Below are positions 23,086 to 32,467 of a stretch of 57,866 bases of DNA, piece after piece; position 1 is the stretch's first letter; every line of letters starts with the position of its first letter. Where the stretch lies: contig CAADGG010000067.1 in assembly GCA_900696485.1 (NCBI GenBank), positions 1-57,866 on the forward strand. Direction: 5' to 3'. The notes beneath the pieces are model-generated. The model saw only the letters and a list, made by a program, of their open reading frames with translations, searched no databases and was not told the origin of the DNA. Source of the DNA: an uncultured Pseudomonadota bacterium. GTDB lineage: Bacteria > Myxococcota_A > UBA9160 > PR03. The translations under genes and the position numbers were made by a program.

Positions 23086-25003
23086 GGAGGGGCTCCACGC
23101 GGACCTGATGCCGAAAGACGTCCTGATACCAGACCTCGGCGACGAGCAGTGTCCACAGCTCGAGATTCGCATCCAGTTCGCCGCGGTCGTGTCGCGAGAG
23201 CAGATCCGACACCGCTGCGCCATTCCCCAGGCTTCCGCAGAGGCCATCGCGCGCGCCGAGGTGGTCGTGGAGCAACTCCCGGAGCGGCCCGCGGAACCAG
23301 TCTGCCAGCGGCACCCGGAAGCCCCACTTGGGTCGACGCGCAATCGTGTCGGGAATCCGTCCAGCGGCCCAGACCCGGACCACGTGCTTGAGGACTCGCC
23401 CCCTCACCTTCAGATTCGATGGTAGAGCGAGCCCGAAAGGAGCGAGTCGTTTGTCGAGGAACGGAACCCGCAACTCGAGTCCCTTTGCCATCGTCATGCG
23501 ATCGCCGCGCTCGAGCAGGTTGCCGGGTAGCCAGCACAGGCAGTCGACGCCCTGCATCCGGGTCAGCGCATCCGTGTTCGCGAACTTCTCGAGTGCCCGA
23601 CGCTGGGGGGCCATGGTCGCTTCCCAGTGGCTCGGACTCCATTCGAGCCCCGGCATCAGGGTCGAGAGATCGGAGCGCTCCAGATAGCTGAACCACTGGA
23701 CCAGGCGCTCGACTTCGCTCGGCTGCGCCAGCGCTCGCGCCGCGACTCCGGCACGGCGGGGATCCATCCCCAGCAGGCGCGCCCACCTGGCGACCCGCGC
23801 GGTGCCGAGTCGTCGCAGTACGGACGAGATCCAGACGGGATGGCGCGCAAACCCGTACTTCGGGTAGCCGCAGAAGACCTCATCCGCACCTTCGCCCGAG
23901 AGCACGACCTTGACGCTGTCGCGTGCGATCGCACTCATGGCGGCGATCGCCACATCGGCGGGTTCGCTGACCGGTGCATCCCGGATCCGCGTGAGTTCGG
24001 TGAGACTGCGGAGATAGTCCTGCTCCGTGACCGAAACCTCGGTATGCCGCGTTCCGAGGGCCTCCGACACGGCCCGGGCATGGCCGAGTTCACTCTCTGC
24101 GTCGCCGGCAAAGCCGACAGAGAAAGTGGCCGTGGATTCGTGGGGCGCCCGACATTCACGGACGATCGAGGCGATCAGGCTGCTGTCGATCCCACCGGAG
24201 AGGAACACTCCCACCGGTACGTCGGCGACCAGTCGCTTCTCGACGGCCTGGCGGAGCATCTCGCGGCCGCTCTCGATCCACGCGTCGGGTGTCGCCGTCT
24301 CGAAGCGAGCGCGCGTCGCCTTCATCTCCTCGTGGAGATCGTAGAAGCGCTGGATCCGGATCCCCGCTTTCGAGACCAGCAGCGCAGTGCCGGGTTCGAC
24401 CTGCCGGATTCCGGCATACAGGCTGCCGGCTCCGTAGACGGCGCGGAAGCGCAGCACCTGCCGGATCCCGTCCCGATCGAGCTCGCAGCGCAGGGCTGGA
24501 TGGCGAAGCAGCGCCTTGATCTCGCTCCCGAAGACCAGGCTTCCAGGCCGGGGTTCAGCGTAGAACAGCGGTTTGATCCCCAGAGGATCCCGCGCCAGGA
24601 GGAGCTGCTGACGCGAAACATCCCACAGCGCCAGGCCGAACATCCCATCGAGTCGGCTCAATCCCTCCCACCCGAAGTGGCGCAGGATCTCGAGCACGAC
24701 CTCCGTATCTCCTCGAGTCCGGAACGAGATCCCGGACGCCCGGAGCTCCTTCTGGAGCGATCGGTAGTTGTACAGTTCCCCGTTGTAGACGAGCGCAGCG
24801 TCCCCCGATGAAGCCGTCATCGGCTGGGTACTGTGCTCGAGGTCGATGATGCTGAGGCGGCGGTGCGAAAGGCCGCACACGGCATCGTGCCAGATCCCCT
24901 CGCCATCCGGTCCGCGATGCGCGAGCGCCTCGGCCATCTCCTGCAAGACCCCGCGCTCGGGGGCGCCGCCTTGGAAGGAGACGTACCCCGCTATTCCACA
25001 CAC
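23072..25003 (-). CDS. asnB: Asparagine synthetase-like amidotransferase, exopolysaccharide-locus type
   Basis: A 643-residue two-domain enzyme. The start is the GTG at 25003, which places Cys as residue 2 (CGIAGYVSF), the N-terminal nucleophile of the class II glutaminase; any earlier start would destroy this. The glutaminase domain (to about residue 210, with RRLSIIDL) is followed by the synthetase domain with the ATP-binding SGGIDSSLIASIVREC and GEGADEVFCGYPKYG. Relatives near exosortase loci probably amidate a sugar acid or another polymer component rather than make asparagine. It overlaps the upstream glycosyltransferase gene by 13 bases. Confidence 0.88.
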   Translation of the reverse strand: MCGIAGYVSFQGGAPERGVLQEMAEALAHRGPDGEGIWHDAVCGLSHRRLSIIDLEHSTQPMTASSGDAALVYNGELYNYRSLQKELRASGISFRTRGDTEVVLEILRHFGWEGLSRLDGMFGLALWDVSRQQLLLARDPLGIKPLFYAEPRPGSLVFGSEIKALLRHPALRCELDRDGIRQVLRFRAVYGAGSLYAGIRQVEPGTALLVSKAGIRIQRFYDLHEEMKATRARFETATPDAWIESGREMLRQAVEKRLVADVPVGVFLSGGIDSSLIASIVRECRAPHESTATFSVGFAGDAESELGHARAVSEALGTRHTEVSVTEQDYLRSLTELTRIRDAPVSEPADVAIAAMSAIARDSVKVVLSGEGADEVFCGYPKYGFARHPVWISSVLRRLGTARVARWARLLGMDPRRAGVAARALAQPSEVERLVQWFSYLERSDLSTLMPGLEWSPSHWEATMAPQRRALEKFANTDALTRMQGVDCLCWLPGNLLERGDRMTMAKGLELRVPFLDKRLAPFGLALPSNLKVRGRVLKHVVRVWAAGRIPDTIARRPKWGFRVPLADWFRGPLRELLHDHLGARDGLCGSLGNGAAVSDLLSRHDRGELDANLELWTLLVAEVWYQDVFRHQVRVEPLRGST

Positions 25004-26214
25004 GCGCCGGATTCCTCTTCGAGCGCGAGCCAGACGGCGGCCTGCTGACTGAGCGCCGCCCAGCTGCTGTCGGCCACCCGTTCCCGCCGCGCCTGCGCCG
25101 CCGCGGGATCGCGGGTCGCGAGCGCTCGGGTCAACTGTGCCAGGAACTCCGGCTGGTCCTCCGCGGCGTACACCAGGTCCTCGTAGGGGGCGAGCATGGG
25201 GAAGCGGGTCGTCACGATCGGGAAGCCGAGAGCGAGGTACTCCTTCAACTTGATCGGGTTGCAGCCCTCGATCCACTCGTTCCGGAGCCAGGGCATGATG
25301 CCGATGTCGAACTGCGCCGCAAAGGCTGGCAGACGGTCATAGGCGATCGGTCCCAGATACACCACGTTCGGCTCCGCGAGCAGGCGATCGATCACCATGG
25401 CCTGGGGGCCGATCACGAGAAGGGTGCCGTGCCGAAAAGCGCGCGCCGTTGCGATCATGAGCTCGAGATCGATCGTGTAGTCGTCGAGCGCGCCATAGAA
25501 GCCGATGATCGGTCGCGGCAGGTCTCGCAGTTCCGGCGGCATCTGCTCCGGTGCCTCACCAGGCACAGGTCGCGCGCCGGCAAAATGTGCGAAGTCCACT
25601 CCATGGTCGATCAGGTCCGCGACGCGAACGCCGTGCCGTTCGCGCTCATAGAGGCCTCGGTTCACGTAGAGAACGCGGTCGGCGCGGATCAGCAGCTCCT
25701 GTTCCAGCTCTGCGATCTGCGGTGAGGTGACCTCGGGAAACGCCGAGAAATCGTCCGAGCGATTGAAGACCACCCGCTCCCAAGACCCATGCGCCAAGGT
25801 CGTGGCGGCGGTCGGAACCGTCACCCAGACCGACGGGCGTGTGATGCCCAGCCAGCGTCGCAGCATGCCGACCTGCGCAGCCAGGAAGTAGCCATTCCAT
25901 GCAAGTGCGCGCTTCGTGTAGCGAGGGACGAAGAGCGGGCTGTAGATCCACATGCCCGACGGGTCTCGGCGAAGGCCCTTGAGCGTACTCCGGAGCTTCC
26001 GGGCATAGCGTTGCAGGGGGATCTCCGTCGCGCCCGGCCGGGGCATACGCATCCCGATGCTGTTGATCCAGAGCACCTTGTGCGAGGCAGCGAGCCGCCG
26101 CATGATCTGGCACTCGCTGTGCCCTCGGTTGTGGTACCACCAGTCGACGCCGGCGAAACATACGACGCCATCGGCGGGCGCCGACGAGCCGATCCGTCTT
26201 TCGTCTGTCCGCAA
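24991..26214 (-). CDS. Family 1 glycosyltransferase (TuaH-like)
   Basis: About 407 residues in a GT-B arrangement. The N-terminal half has VVCFAGVDWWYHNRGHSECQ and MRRLAASHKVLWINSIGMR, and the C-terminal half has PIIGFYGALDDYTIDLEL and the donor-site GCNPIKLKEYLALGFPIV (E-x7-E-like element). This pattern is seen in teichuronic-acid TuaH and other exopolysaccharide enzymes. The start is uncertain: GTC and GTA codons precede the first conserved strand, so I chose the TTG at 26214, which follows a G-rich stretch. It is the first gene of the operon GT1-asnB-pssD-pssE and is divergent from the polymerase gene. Confidence 0.8.
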   Translation of the reverse strand: MRTDERRIGSSAPADGVVCFAGVDWWYHNRGHSECQIMRRLAASHKVLWINSIGMRMPRPGATEIPLQRYARKLRSTLKGLRRDPSGMWIYSPLFVPRYTKRALAWNGYFLAAQVGMLRRWLGITRPSVWVTVPTAATTLAHGSWERVVFNRSDDFSAFPEVTSPQIAELEQELLIRADRVLYVNRGLYERERHGVRVADLIDHGVDFAHFAGARPVPGEAPEQMPPELRDLPRPIIGFYGALDDYTIDLELMIATARAFRHGTLLVIGPQAMVIDRLLAEPNVVYLGPIAYDRLPAFAAQFDIGIMPWLRNEWIEGCNPIKLKEYLALGFPIVTTRFPMLAPYEDLVYAAEDQPEFLAQLTRALATRDPAAAQARRERVADSSWAALSQQAAVWLALEEESGACVE

Positions 26215-26356
26215 GACCCCCCCCGCGGCCGCGCTCCGTCCGGTGTTGCCGATCTTCGGGTCGCCCCGATGCGTGGCTCGCCGCCGCTGCTGACCCGCGC
26301 GGGAGTATAACCGTGGGCTCTCCCAGCGGACACCGCTACCGGTCGCCGCAGTCGCT

Positions 26357-27814
26357 ATGCTGCGTCTCGCCACCGCTCGTCGAGGGATCGTGGAACGCGA
26401 AATCCAGTGGGAGCAGTACGGGCAGACCGTCATCCACCCCGTGGCTCTCGTCGCCACGCTGGCCATGGGCGTGTGGCTGCTCTGGACCCGGCGTGATCTC
26501 GCCATACTGCCCATCATGCTCGTCGCTTCCCTGATCCCCGTCGCGCAACGGATCATCGTCGCAGGTCTCGACTTCGACATGTCGCGGATCCTGCTCCTCT
26601 TCGGATGGGCGCGGCTGCTATTCCGGCGCGAGGTGCGCCACATTCGCTGGTGCGAGGTGGACACGGCCTTCGTCGTCTACATCACATGCGGCAGCCTGGC
26701 GTATGTGATCCGTGAGGGAACCTTCGGCGCCGCAATCTACCGGCTGGGTGTGACCTTCGACGCATTCGGCATCTACTTCCTGCTGCGGGCGCTGCTCCAC
26801 AGCTCCGCCGACGTGCTGCGGGCATCTCTGAGCATGGCGGCGATCGCCTGTCTCGTCGGCGCGAGCATGCTGCTCGAGAATGTGACTGGCCGGAACTTCT
26901 TCTCGGTATTCGGAGGGGTTGCGGAGTACACCGCAGTTCGAGACGGACGACTCCGCTGCATGGGGGCCTTCTCTCATCCGATCATGGCGGGCAGCTTCGG
27001 CGCCGGCCTGGCGCCGATCTTCGGCATGCTGGCGATGGCTCAGCCGCGCTATCGCGTGCTGGCGGCGGCCGGCCTGGCGGGCTCGATCCTCATCGTGATC
27101 ACGTCAGCCTCCAGCGGTCCCGCACTCGCCTTGCTGGCAGCCATCGCGGGCTGCGCGTTGTTCGTGGTCCGAAACCAGATGAGGCCCCTGCGCTACGCCG
27201 TAACGGCCGTGCTGATCTTCTTGCACGTCGTGCGGGAGGCCCCGGTGTGGCACCTGATCGGGCGGGCCTCCGACCTGATCGGTGGAACCGGCTACCACCG
27301 AGTTCGCCTGATCAGCGCGTTCGTGGACAACTGGCAAGACTGGTTCTGGATCGGCACGAACTCAGTCGCGCAATGGGGCTGGGGCCTTCAAGATCTCACC
27401 AATCAGTTCGTCTTCGAGGGCGTCCAGGGAGGCATCTTCAACCTGCTCGGCCTGATCGCCGTGTTGACCTTGGCCTTCCGCTGTATCGGGATCACGATCC
27501 GGCGCGCGCAGCGGGCCGGGCATCTGTCTCCCGGCAGACGACTCCGGCTCGAGCTGCTTGCCTGGGGGCTCGGGGTGTCGCTGGCCACCCACTGCGTTTC
27601 CTGGATCAGCGTGTCCTATTTCGGCCAGATGACGCTGATCTTCAATGCGCTGCTGGCATTCATCGTGGCCGTATACCAGACCCCGGAGCTGGCTGCTGGA
27701 GCGGGCCGGAAGGCCGAGAAGCAGCGGGCGGTGAAAGCAGCGGCTACGCAACCGCCCCCAGAGGCACCACGCGCAGGCCATGCTGCCGGGCCGCGACTAG
27801 TAGACGTTCGGTAA
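26357..27814 (+). CDS. Wzy/O-antigen ligase-type polysaccharide polymerase
   Basis: A 485-residue polytopic protein with about ten hydrophobic helices and a large polar loop (near residues 295-360, with WQDWFWIGTNSVAQWGWG). In Wzy and O-antigen ligase proteins, such a loop in the periplasm holds the active arginines. The charged C-terminal tail is probably cytoplasmic. It would polymerise lipid-linked repeat units, working with the flippase at 39.7 kb and the Wzz-type protein at 17.5 kb. Sequence conservation in this family is low, so topology and context carry the call. Its last 71 bases overlap the deacetylase gene on the other strand. Confidence 0.8.
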   Translation: MLRLATARRGIVEREIQWEQYGQTVIHPVALVATLAMGVWLLWTRRDLAILPIMLVASLIPVAQRIIVAGLDFDMSRILLLFGWARLLFRREVRHIRWCEVDTAFVVYITCGSLAYVIREGTFGAAIYRLGVTFDAFGIYFLLRALLHSSADVLRASLSMAAIACLVGASMLLENVTGRNFFSVFGGVAEYTAVRDGRLRCMGAFSHPIMAGSFGAGLAPIFGMLAMAQPRYRVLAAAGLAGSILIVITSASSGPALALLAAIAGCALFVVRNQMRPLRYAVTAVLIFLHVVREAPVWHLIGRASDLIGGTGYHRVRLISAFVDNWQDWFWIGTNSVAQWGWGLQDLTNQFVFEGVQGGIFNLLGLIAVLTLAFRCIGITIRRAQRAGHLSPGRRLRLELLAWGLGVSLATHCVSWISVSYFGQMTLIFNALLAFIVAVYQTPELAAGAGRKAEKQRAVKAAATQPPPEAPRAGHAAGPRLVDVR

Positions 27815-28424
27815 CGGCCAGGACGTAGTCGCTGCGTTCGGGGCGGCCGTCGAAGTCGTGGAGCAGGACCACCGCACCGCCCGCGTCGAGAACCATCTGT
27901 ACGATCGGCTCCGGGTCATCGGCTCCTGCCGTGTCGCCCGAGTCGAGCGTCCACCAGCCGAGCCGTACACCACGCCGTGTGAGCTGGAGCCATGTCGCGA
28001 GGTCGAGCTTGCCGAAGGGCGGCCGGAACAGCGGCCTTGCGCCGAGCCACGGTCGCAGCGTCTCGAGTCCCTCCCGGGCGTCCCGGAACGCGCGGATGGG
28101 ACCGATCCGGAACGAGTGGCCGTGGCGCTGGGAGTGGCAGCCGATCTCATGTCCGCGCCGGACGGCCTCCGTGAGGACGTCCGGGTGGGCGAGGGCCCGT
28201 TGGCCGAGCGGGAAGAAGGTGGCGCGCGCGTCCTCAGCCTCGAGCAGCGCCAGCAGCTTTGGCGTGAGCGTCGGGCCCGGACCGTCATCGAAGCTGAGGA
28301 CGAGCAGGCGTTCCGCAGCGCAGCGTCGTGCGAGCCGCCGTTCGGCCAGCAGCCGGAGACCGAACGGCAGCGCATACAACAGCGCCACCAGCGCCAGCGC
28401 GAAGAGCCCGATCGCGCCGATCAA
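27744..28424 (-). CDS. NodB-type polysaccharide deacetylase, membrane-anchored
   Basis: A 226-residue protein with an N-terminal signal anchor (IGLFALALVALLYALPFG) and a NodB domain. The five family motifs are present: LSFDDGPG (metal Asp), CHSQRHGH (metal His pair), RPPFGK, the WTLDSGD strand and VVLLHD. It should act outside the cytoplasmic membrane and remove N- or O-acetyl groups from the polymer. The start TTG overlaps the upstream stop as TTGA, with GGAG 9 bases earlier. It is the last gene of the pyruvyl transferase operon, and its end overlaps the polymerase gene in antisense. Confidence 0.87.
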   Translation of the reverse strand: MIGAIGLFALALVALLYALPFGLRLLAERRLARRCAAERLLVLSFDDGPGPTLTPKLLALLEAEDARATFFPLGQRALAHPDVLTEAVRRGHEIGCHSQRHGHSFRIGPIRAFRDAREGLETLRPWLGARPLFRPPFGKLDLATWLQLTRRGVRLGWWTLDSGDTAGADDPEPIVQMVLDAGGAVVLLHDFDGRPERSDYVLAVTERLLVAARQHGLRVVPLGAVA

Positions 28425-29671
28425 GATCGATGGCTCCGGGGGGGCTCCTCGTCGACGCGGTACGGAGCCAGCTTCAGGCGGTGGCGGAGCCGCTTGCGAA
28501 AGACCCGCCGTATCGTTCCGATCACGCTCTGCAGCTTCTCCCAGCCCGACAGCTCGCGCCACCAGAAGCGCAGCATCGGGAAACCGCGGTAGCGGGGCGC
28601 GGCCACCCCGAGCAGGCGGGTGGCCCAGATCCGACCCCAGACGGCACCTCGTGTCTTCAGCAGCTCGGGCTGTGACGCGGCGAGGATGTCCGGGCTCGCG
28701 GGCGCGAGGACCAGGTACCCCTCCGCGATGGCGCTCTCGATGAGTGCTCGGCCCCGTTCGGTGCGGGCGAGGACGAGCGATCGCCCGGGTTCGTTCTCCG
28801 GGATCTCGCGGTACCACGGATCGCCGACCGCGACGTCGGCGAACTCTCCGGTGTGGTCGGCGCACACGTAGCAACGCCATTGCCGGCGGCTCTGGAGGGC
28901 ATGCCACGAATCTGCGTAGGTCGCGCTGACCTCGCGTTCGCCGACCCGCGCCCGAAACCGGCCGGGCCAGCCGCGGCCCCGGTAGCGGACGGAGTCCACC
29001 GCCGTCGGGTCGTCGATCCCTAGCGTGCGGATGAAGTCCAGCGTCGCCGCGGTGGACGGCGTGCCGGCACAGAAGATGGCGATCGAGAGCCCCAGGCGCG
29101 CACCCAGTGCGGGCCGCAGCCGCGCCGCCCGGTGCGCGGCCGCCACGTCGCAAGGCTTACCGATGAACACGCACGGCGCCGGCGCCGCCTCGATCCGATC
29201 GAGCCCATCGCACGGGCTGGCCGGTGCATAGCGCGAGCCGGTCGCCGCGAGGAGTTCGGCACGGGATCGGCTCAGGATGGTCTCGTTCAGCCAGGGGATG
29301 TCTCGGCGCGCGGCGATATGGAGTACGCCGTACATGCCCGCACGCTCGACGGCGAAGAGGGCCAGCGCCGTCGCCGCGCCGCCGCTCGAGGCGAGAGACC
29401 GGATCTCGGGATCGGCCGCGTAGCCCTCGTAGACGGCCAGCACGGGTCCCCAGCCGGCCGCGAGATCCGGCAGCGCCCCGGCCGGCATCGCCTCGTGCTC
29501 GAGTCCGATCCCCGGACACACTTGCAGGCCTGGCTGGCTCCGCCCGAGCGGTCGCCGGCCGACCTCCAGATCGTCCACCATTTCGAGTCCGGGGTCGATG
29601 TAGGCACAGGCTCCACAGCCGGTGCACAGACGCTGCTCGACCACGTCGGAGATGTCGCGGATCCGGCTCAC
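28421..29671 (-). CDS. FrhB-like (coenzyme F420 hydrogenase/dehydrogenase beta subunit) protein
   Basis: A 416-residue protein with an N-terminal ferredoxin-like start RLCTGCGACAYIDPGLE. The FrhB_N/FrhB_C core follows, with SSGGAATALALFAVERAG, APCVFIGKPCDVAAA, and a late cysteine motif CYVCADHTGEFADVAVGDPW. True F420 enzymes use this fold to reduce F420, but many copies occur in polysaccharide loci beside pyruvyl transferases, where the electron donor and substrate are unknown. Its GTG start overlaps the pyruvyl transferase stop as GTGA, and its stop overlaps the deacetylase start. No F420 biosynthesis gene is in view. Confidence 0.85.
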   Translation of the reverse strand: MSRIRDISDVVEQRLCTGCGACAYIDPGLEMVDDLEVGRRPLGRSQPGLQVCPGIGLEHEAMPAGALPDLAAGWGPVLAVYEGYAADPEIRSLASSGGAATALALFAVERAGMYGVLHIAARRDIPWLNETILSRSRAELLAATGSRYAPASPCDGLDRIEAAPAPCVFIGKPCDVAAAHRAARLRPALGARLGLSIAIFCAGTPSTAATLDFIRTLGIDDPTAVDSVRYRGRGWPGRFRARVGEREVSATYADSWHALQSRRQWRCYVCADHTGEFADVAVGDPWYREIPENEPGRSLVLARTERGRALIESAIAEGYLVLAPASPDILAASQPELLKTRGAVWGRIWATRLLGVAAPRYRGFPMLRFWWRELSGWEKLQSVIGTIRRVFRKRLRHRLKLAPYRVDEEPPRSHRS

Positions 29672-30999
29672 GGCAGCAGGTCCGCGATCAGCGTCCGGAA
29701 CTGCGCCTCCCAGCGCTGCTGCACCTGCGGCACGGTCGCCGACAACTGCTTCGCGGTCTCGACCCGCGCAGCGAGGCTGCGCGCCACCCGCTCCGTCAGC
29801 TCGCCGATGTTGCCCCGTCGCGCATCGACGACATGGTCCGCCATCGACACGGTCTCGAACACGCCGGCGGTCTTGTCGCTGTAGGCGATGCCGAGCGTGG
29901 GGATTCCTTGGGAGAGCGCGGCAATGCACGCATGCATGCGCGTGCCGCAGAACCAGTCGCAGTGGCGGATCAACCACTTGATCTCGCGCGGGTCGCCCAG
30001 CGTCGGAGCGACGAAGACCCGTTCCGACAGGTCCGCCGGAAGCCCCGCCCGCAGCGTCTCGCACGCCGTCACATCGTCTTCCTCCGGACTACAGGGCGGT
30101 ACGACGTGCGGGATCAGCAGCACGCGCGCGGCCGGGTCTTCGAGCAGCGCACCGAGCAGCGCCGCGATCAGCGTCCGGTACGGTGTCGCCAGTCCATACT
30201 GGCCCCGGGCCTGCTCCTCACGATGGAACAGCAGTCCGCTCACGTTGAGTCCCAGCAGGACACCGTCCTCGCGTAGCGTGCGAATGGTCTCGCCGGCTCC
30301 GTCGGCGGGCGCACGCGCCGGCAGGCCGAAGGCGACGTCGACACCGTCGCGGTGCCGTTCGGCGCTGAAGTCCGGCCCGAGCAACTCGCGGACGACGGCG
30401 AGGCTGTGGGCGTCGCGCGCCCACACGCGCCGGGCCCCGAGCAGCAGTGCGCGGGCGCGCCGGCGGGTCTCGCCGGTGGAGAACGGTCCGTAGGTCTGGG
30501 GGAGCAAGACGAGGGGCACGCCGATGGCCATGGCGAGCGCCTTCGGCGCGGTGACGGCGCGGAAACGCCAGTCTCCATAGAGGTCCGCAAAGCTGTCACC
30601 GCCGCTCACATCGAGCACGCCATCGAGCCCGCGCAAGCTACGGAGCAGAGGGTGGAGACCCGCAAGGCCGGTCCGGGCCATGGCCAGGGCCGTGCGCAGG
30701 TTCTCGCGGCGGTAGAAACGCCGCGAATAGAAGCAGCCGACGCGCGTGACCCGCGCCGAGGTCCCGCAGTCGAGCGGCCGGGCCCCCCGGCCGTGATCGA
30801 ACAGGAGGCATTCGACCCCGTTCGGCGCGAAACGCGCGAGCCCTTCGAGGGTCGACAGTCCGAGCGCGCTGACCCCGAGGTTGCCGGTATCGAGGGGGGC
30901 GCCGAACAGGCCGACGCGGAGGCGTCTGGAGCCGGGAATCGAGCCGCGACGAGCTGCCGGAGCTCCGGTTCCTGCCTCTCCGCCTTCCGGCACCGTCAC
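29668..30999 (-). CDS. Polysaccharide pyruvyl transferase family protein
   Basis: A 443-residue GT-B-like protein. The N-terminal strand is LRVGLFGAPLDTGNLGVSAL, a glycine-rich SGGDSFADLYGDWR segment follows, then ALAMAIGVPLVLLPQTYGPF. The C-terminal site carries GTRMHACIAALSQGIPTLG, matching the R-x-H motif of CsaB-type ketal pyruvyl transferases. It would add pyruvate from phosphoenolpyruvate to a sugar of the repeat unit, making it acidic. Start codon GTG at 30999 or 30993; I kept the first. It heads the operon with the FrhB-like and deacetylase genes. Confidence 0.85.
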   Translation of the reverse strand: MTVPEGGEAGTGAPAARRGSIPGSRRLRVGLFGAPLDTGNLGVSALGLSTLEGLARFAPNGVECLLFDHGRGARPLDCGTSARVTRVGCFYSRRFYRRENLRTALAMARTGLAGLHPLLRSLRGLDGVLDVSGGDSFADLYGDWRFRAVTAPKALAMAIGVPLVLLPQTYGPFSTGETRRRARALLLGARRVWARDAHSLAVVRELLGPDFSAERHRDGVDVAFGLPARAPADGAGETIRTLREDGVLLGLNVSGLLFHREEQARGQYGLATPYRTLIAALLGALLEDPAARVLLIPHVVPPCSPEEDDVTACETLRAGLPADLSERVFVAPTLGDPREIKWLIRHCDWFCGTRMHACIAALSQGIPTLGIAYSDKTAGVFETVSMADHVVDARRGNIGELTERVARSLAARVETAKQLSATVPQVQQRWEAQFRTLIADLLP

Positions 31000-31221
31000 C
31001 CCCGAGAACTGCGCCGCAAGACGGTAACACAGCGGCGTCCCGGCAGATGATTCCACTCGGGGAGCGCTAGGATTCACCTTTCCGTCAGGCGATCGTTCTA
31101 TCGTATGAGGCGTCTGGGAGCGGGCATACCGGTTCTTGTGAGGCTCGTCACGCGCCGGCCCGCTCCGCCTGTCGAATACCGACGCAGATCCGGCGCCAGG
31201 GCGGGATCGAGGAGGGTCGTC

Positions 31222-32259
31222 ATGAAGCTCGCGGTCACCGCGCTCGTTCTCTTGTTTCCGCTGCTGGCCCAGGGCCAACAGCTCGAGCCCCCCTATCAGC
31301 TCGACCCCGGCGAGAGTCCGCCGGCGACGGTGCCCCCGCCGCCGACGACCCCGCCCCCGACGACGGCGACCGGCAGCTTTCCGGCCCTGACCACGAACTG
31401 GGGACACCGGCACCCCGATTGCCCGTCGGCCGCCTCGATCGAGAGCACGATGTGTTCGCCGAGCGGCACGATTCCGGGCGGCAAGACGCTCCAGAACTGC
31501 ACGCTGAACGGAAGCGTCAGGTTCGCCGGGGACAACATCACCCTGAGCTGTGTCAAATGGGACGTCCCGAGCGACAACGCCAATAGCGGCGTGTTCTGCG
31601 CCGACAGCGGCGGCTGCCGCAACATCAACATCGTCCGCACGACCATGACCGGAAACGAGGTCCCTAGCGGTGGGCCGGGCAACGGCATGACCTTCCTGAA
31701 TCTGTCCAGCGGAACGTTCTCCAACGCGTACAACACGATGCGTGTCGAGAAGAGCGTCATCAAGGGCAACCGGGTCGGCGTGATCCTGGGCGGCGGCACC
31801 TTCGACAAGGACGGCGCGTCGATCGAGCCTGGTTACGCCTTCGTGCTCCGGGAATCGATCCTGCGGCAGCCGCAGTACCGGAGCGCGGACCACTCCGAGC
31901 TGGTGGCGCTGGTGGAGACCACGGACGGCGCCTTGTTCGAGAACAACCTGTTCTACTGCCAGGACGGGATGACCTGCAACACCGGCAACTTCCTGGGCCA
32001 GCCCCACAACGGCGGCACGATCCAGAACATCAGCATCATCGGCAACCGGATCGTGAGCGATTCCACCGGCTTCGCCATGACGTTCGATCAGGACAAATCG
32101 AAGCCGGGCAACTGCGTGACCCGGGTGCGCTTCGAGAACAACGTGATCGAGAGCAATGGGTCCGGCGTGTGGAACTACGGAACGTGCCCGTCGATCCAGA
32201 ACCGGACGGGCAGCACCTGCACCGGCAACAAGGTGAACGGCTCCCCGGCTGGCTGCTAG
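31222..32259 (+). CDS. Secreted right-handed beta-helix protein
   Basis: A 345-residue protein. The signal peptide is MKLAVTALVLLFPLLAQGQ, and a Pro/Thr-rich linker (near residues 33-55) follows. The body shows repeated short strands ending in Asn and Gly (LQNCTLNGSVRFAGDNITLS, NISIIGNRIVSDSTG, VRFENNVIESNGSGVWNYG), as in parallel beta-helices, with several cysteine pairs that may form disulphides. Such proteins often bind or cleave polysaccharides, and no catalytic motif is obvious. The ATG at 31222 follows GGAGGG. It lies divergent from the pyruvyl transferase operon, so a role on the exopolysaccharide is plausible but unproven. Confidence 0.75.
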   Translation: MKLAVTALVLLFPLLAQGQQLEPPYQLDPGESPPATVPPPPTTPPPTTATGSFPALTTNWGHRHPDCPSAASIESTMCSPSGTIPGGKTLQNCTLNGSVRFAGDNITLSCVKWDVPSDNANSGVFCADSGGCRNINIVRTTMTGNEVPSGGPGNGMTFLNLSSGTFSNAYNTMRVEKSVIKGNRVGVILGGGTFDKDGASIEPGYAFVLRESILRQPQYRSADHSELVALVETTDGALFENNLFYCQDGMTCNTGNFLGQPHNGGTIQNISIIGNRIVSDSTGFAMTFDQDKSKPGNCVTRVRFENNVIESNGSGVWNYGTCPSIQNRTGSTCTGNKVNGSPAGC

Positions 32260-32467
32260 ACAGGCCCGATCGAGTGGCCGACTCCCGAGGGTCTAGGCGG
32301 GACGAGTCCCGCCGGTGAGGATCGGGACCCAGGCAGCGTGGCGAGTGGGGGCGTAACGTCTCCGCAGGTGGAATCCGGTCCACCGCGCCCGGTTCGACGG
32401 AGCGGACCGGCGCGGCCCCGGCATTGGTCTACCCGCGGACGAGTTCCGCTGCTACCACCTGACTCGC

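Noticed and set aside
28421..29671. True coenzyme F420 hydrogenase subunit
   Set aside because: There are no hydrogenase partners or F420 genes, and the operon is clearly for polysaccharide modification.
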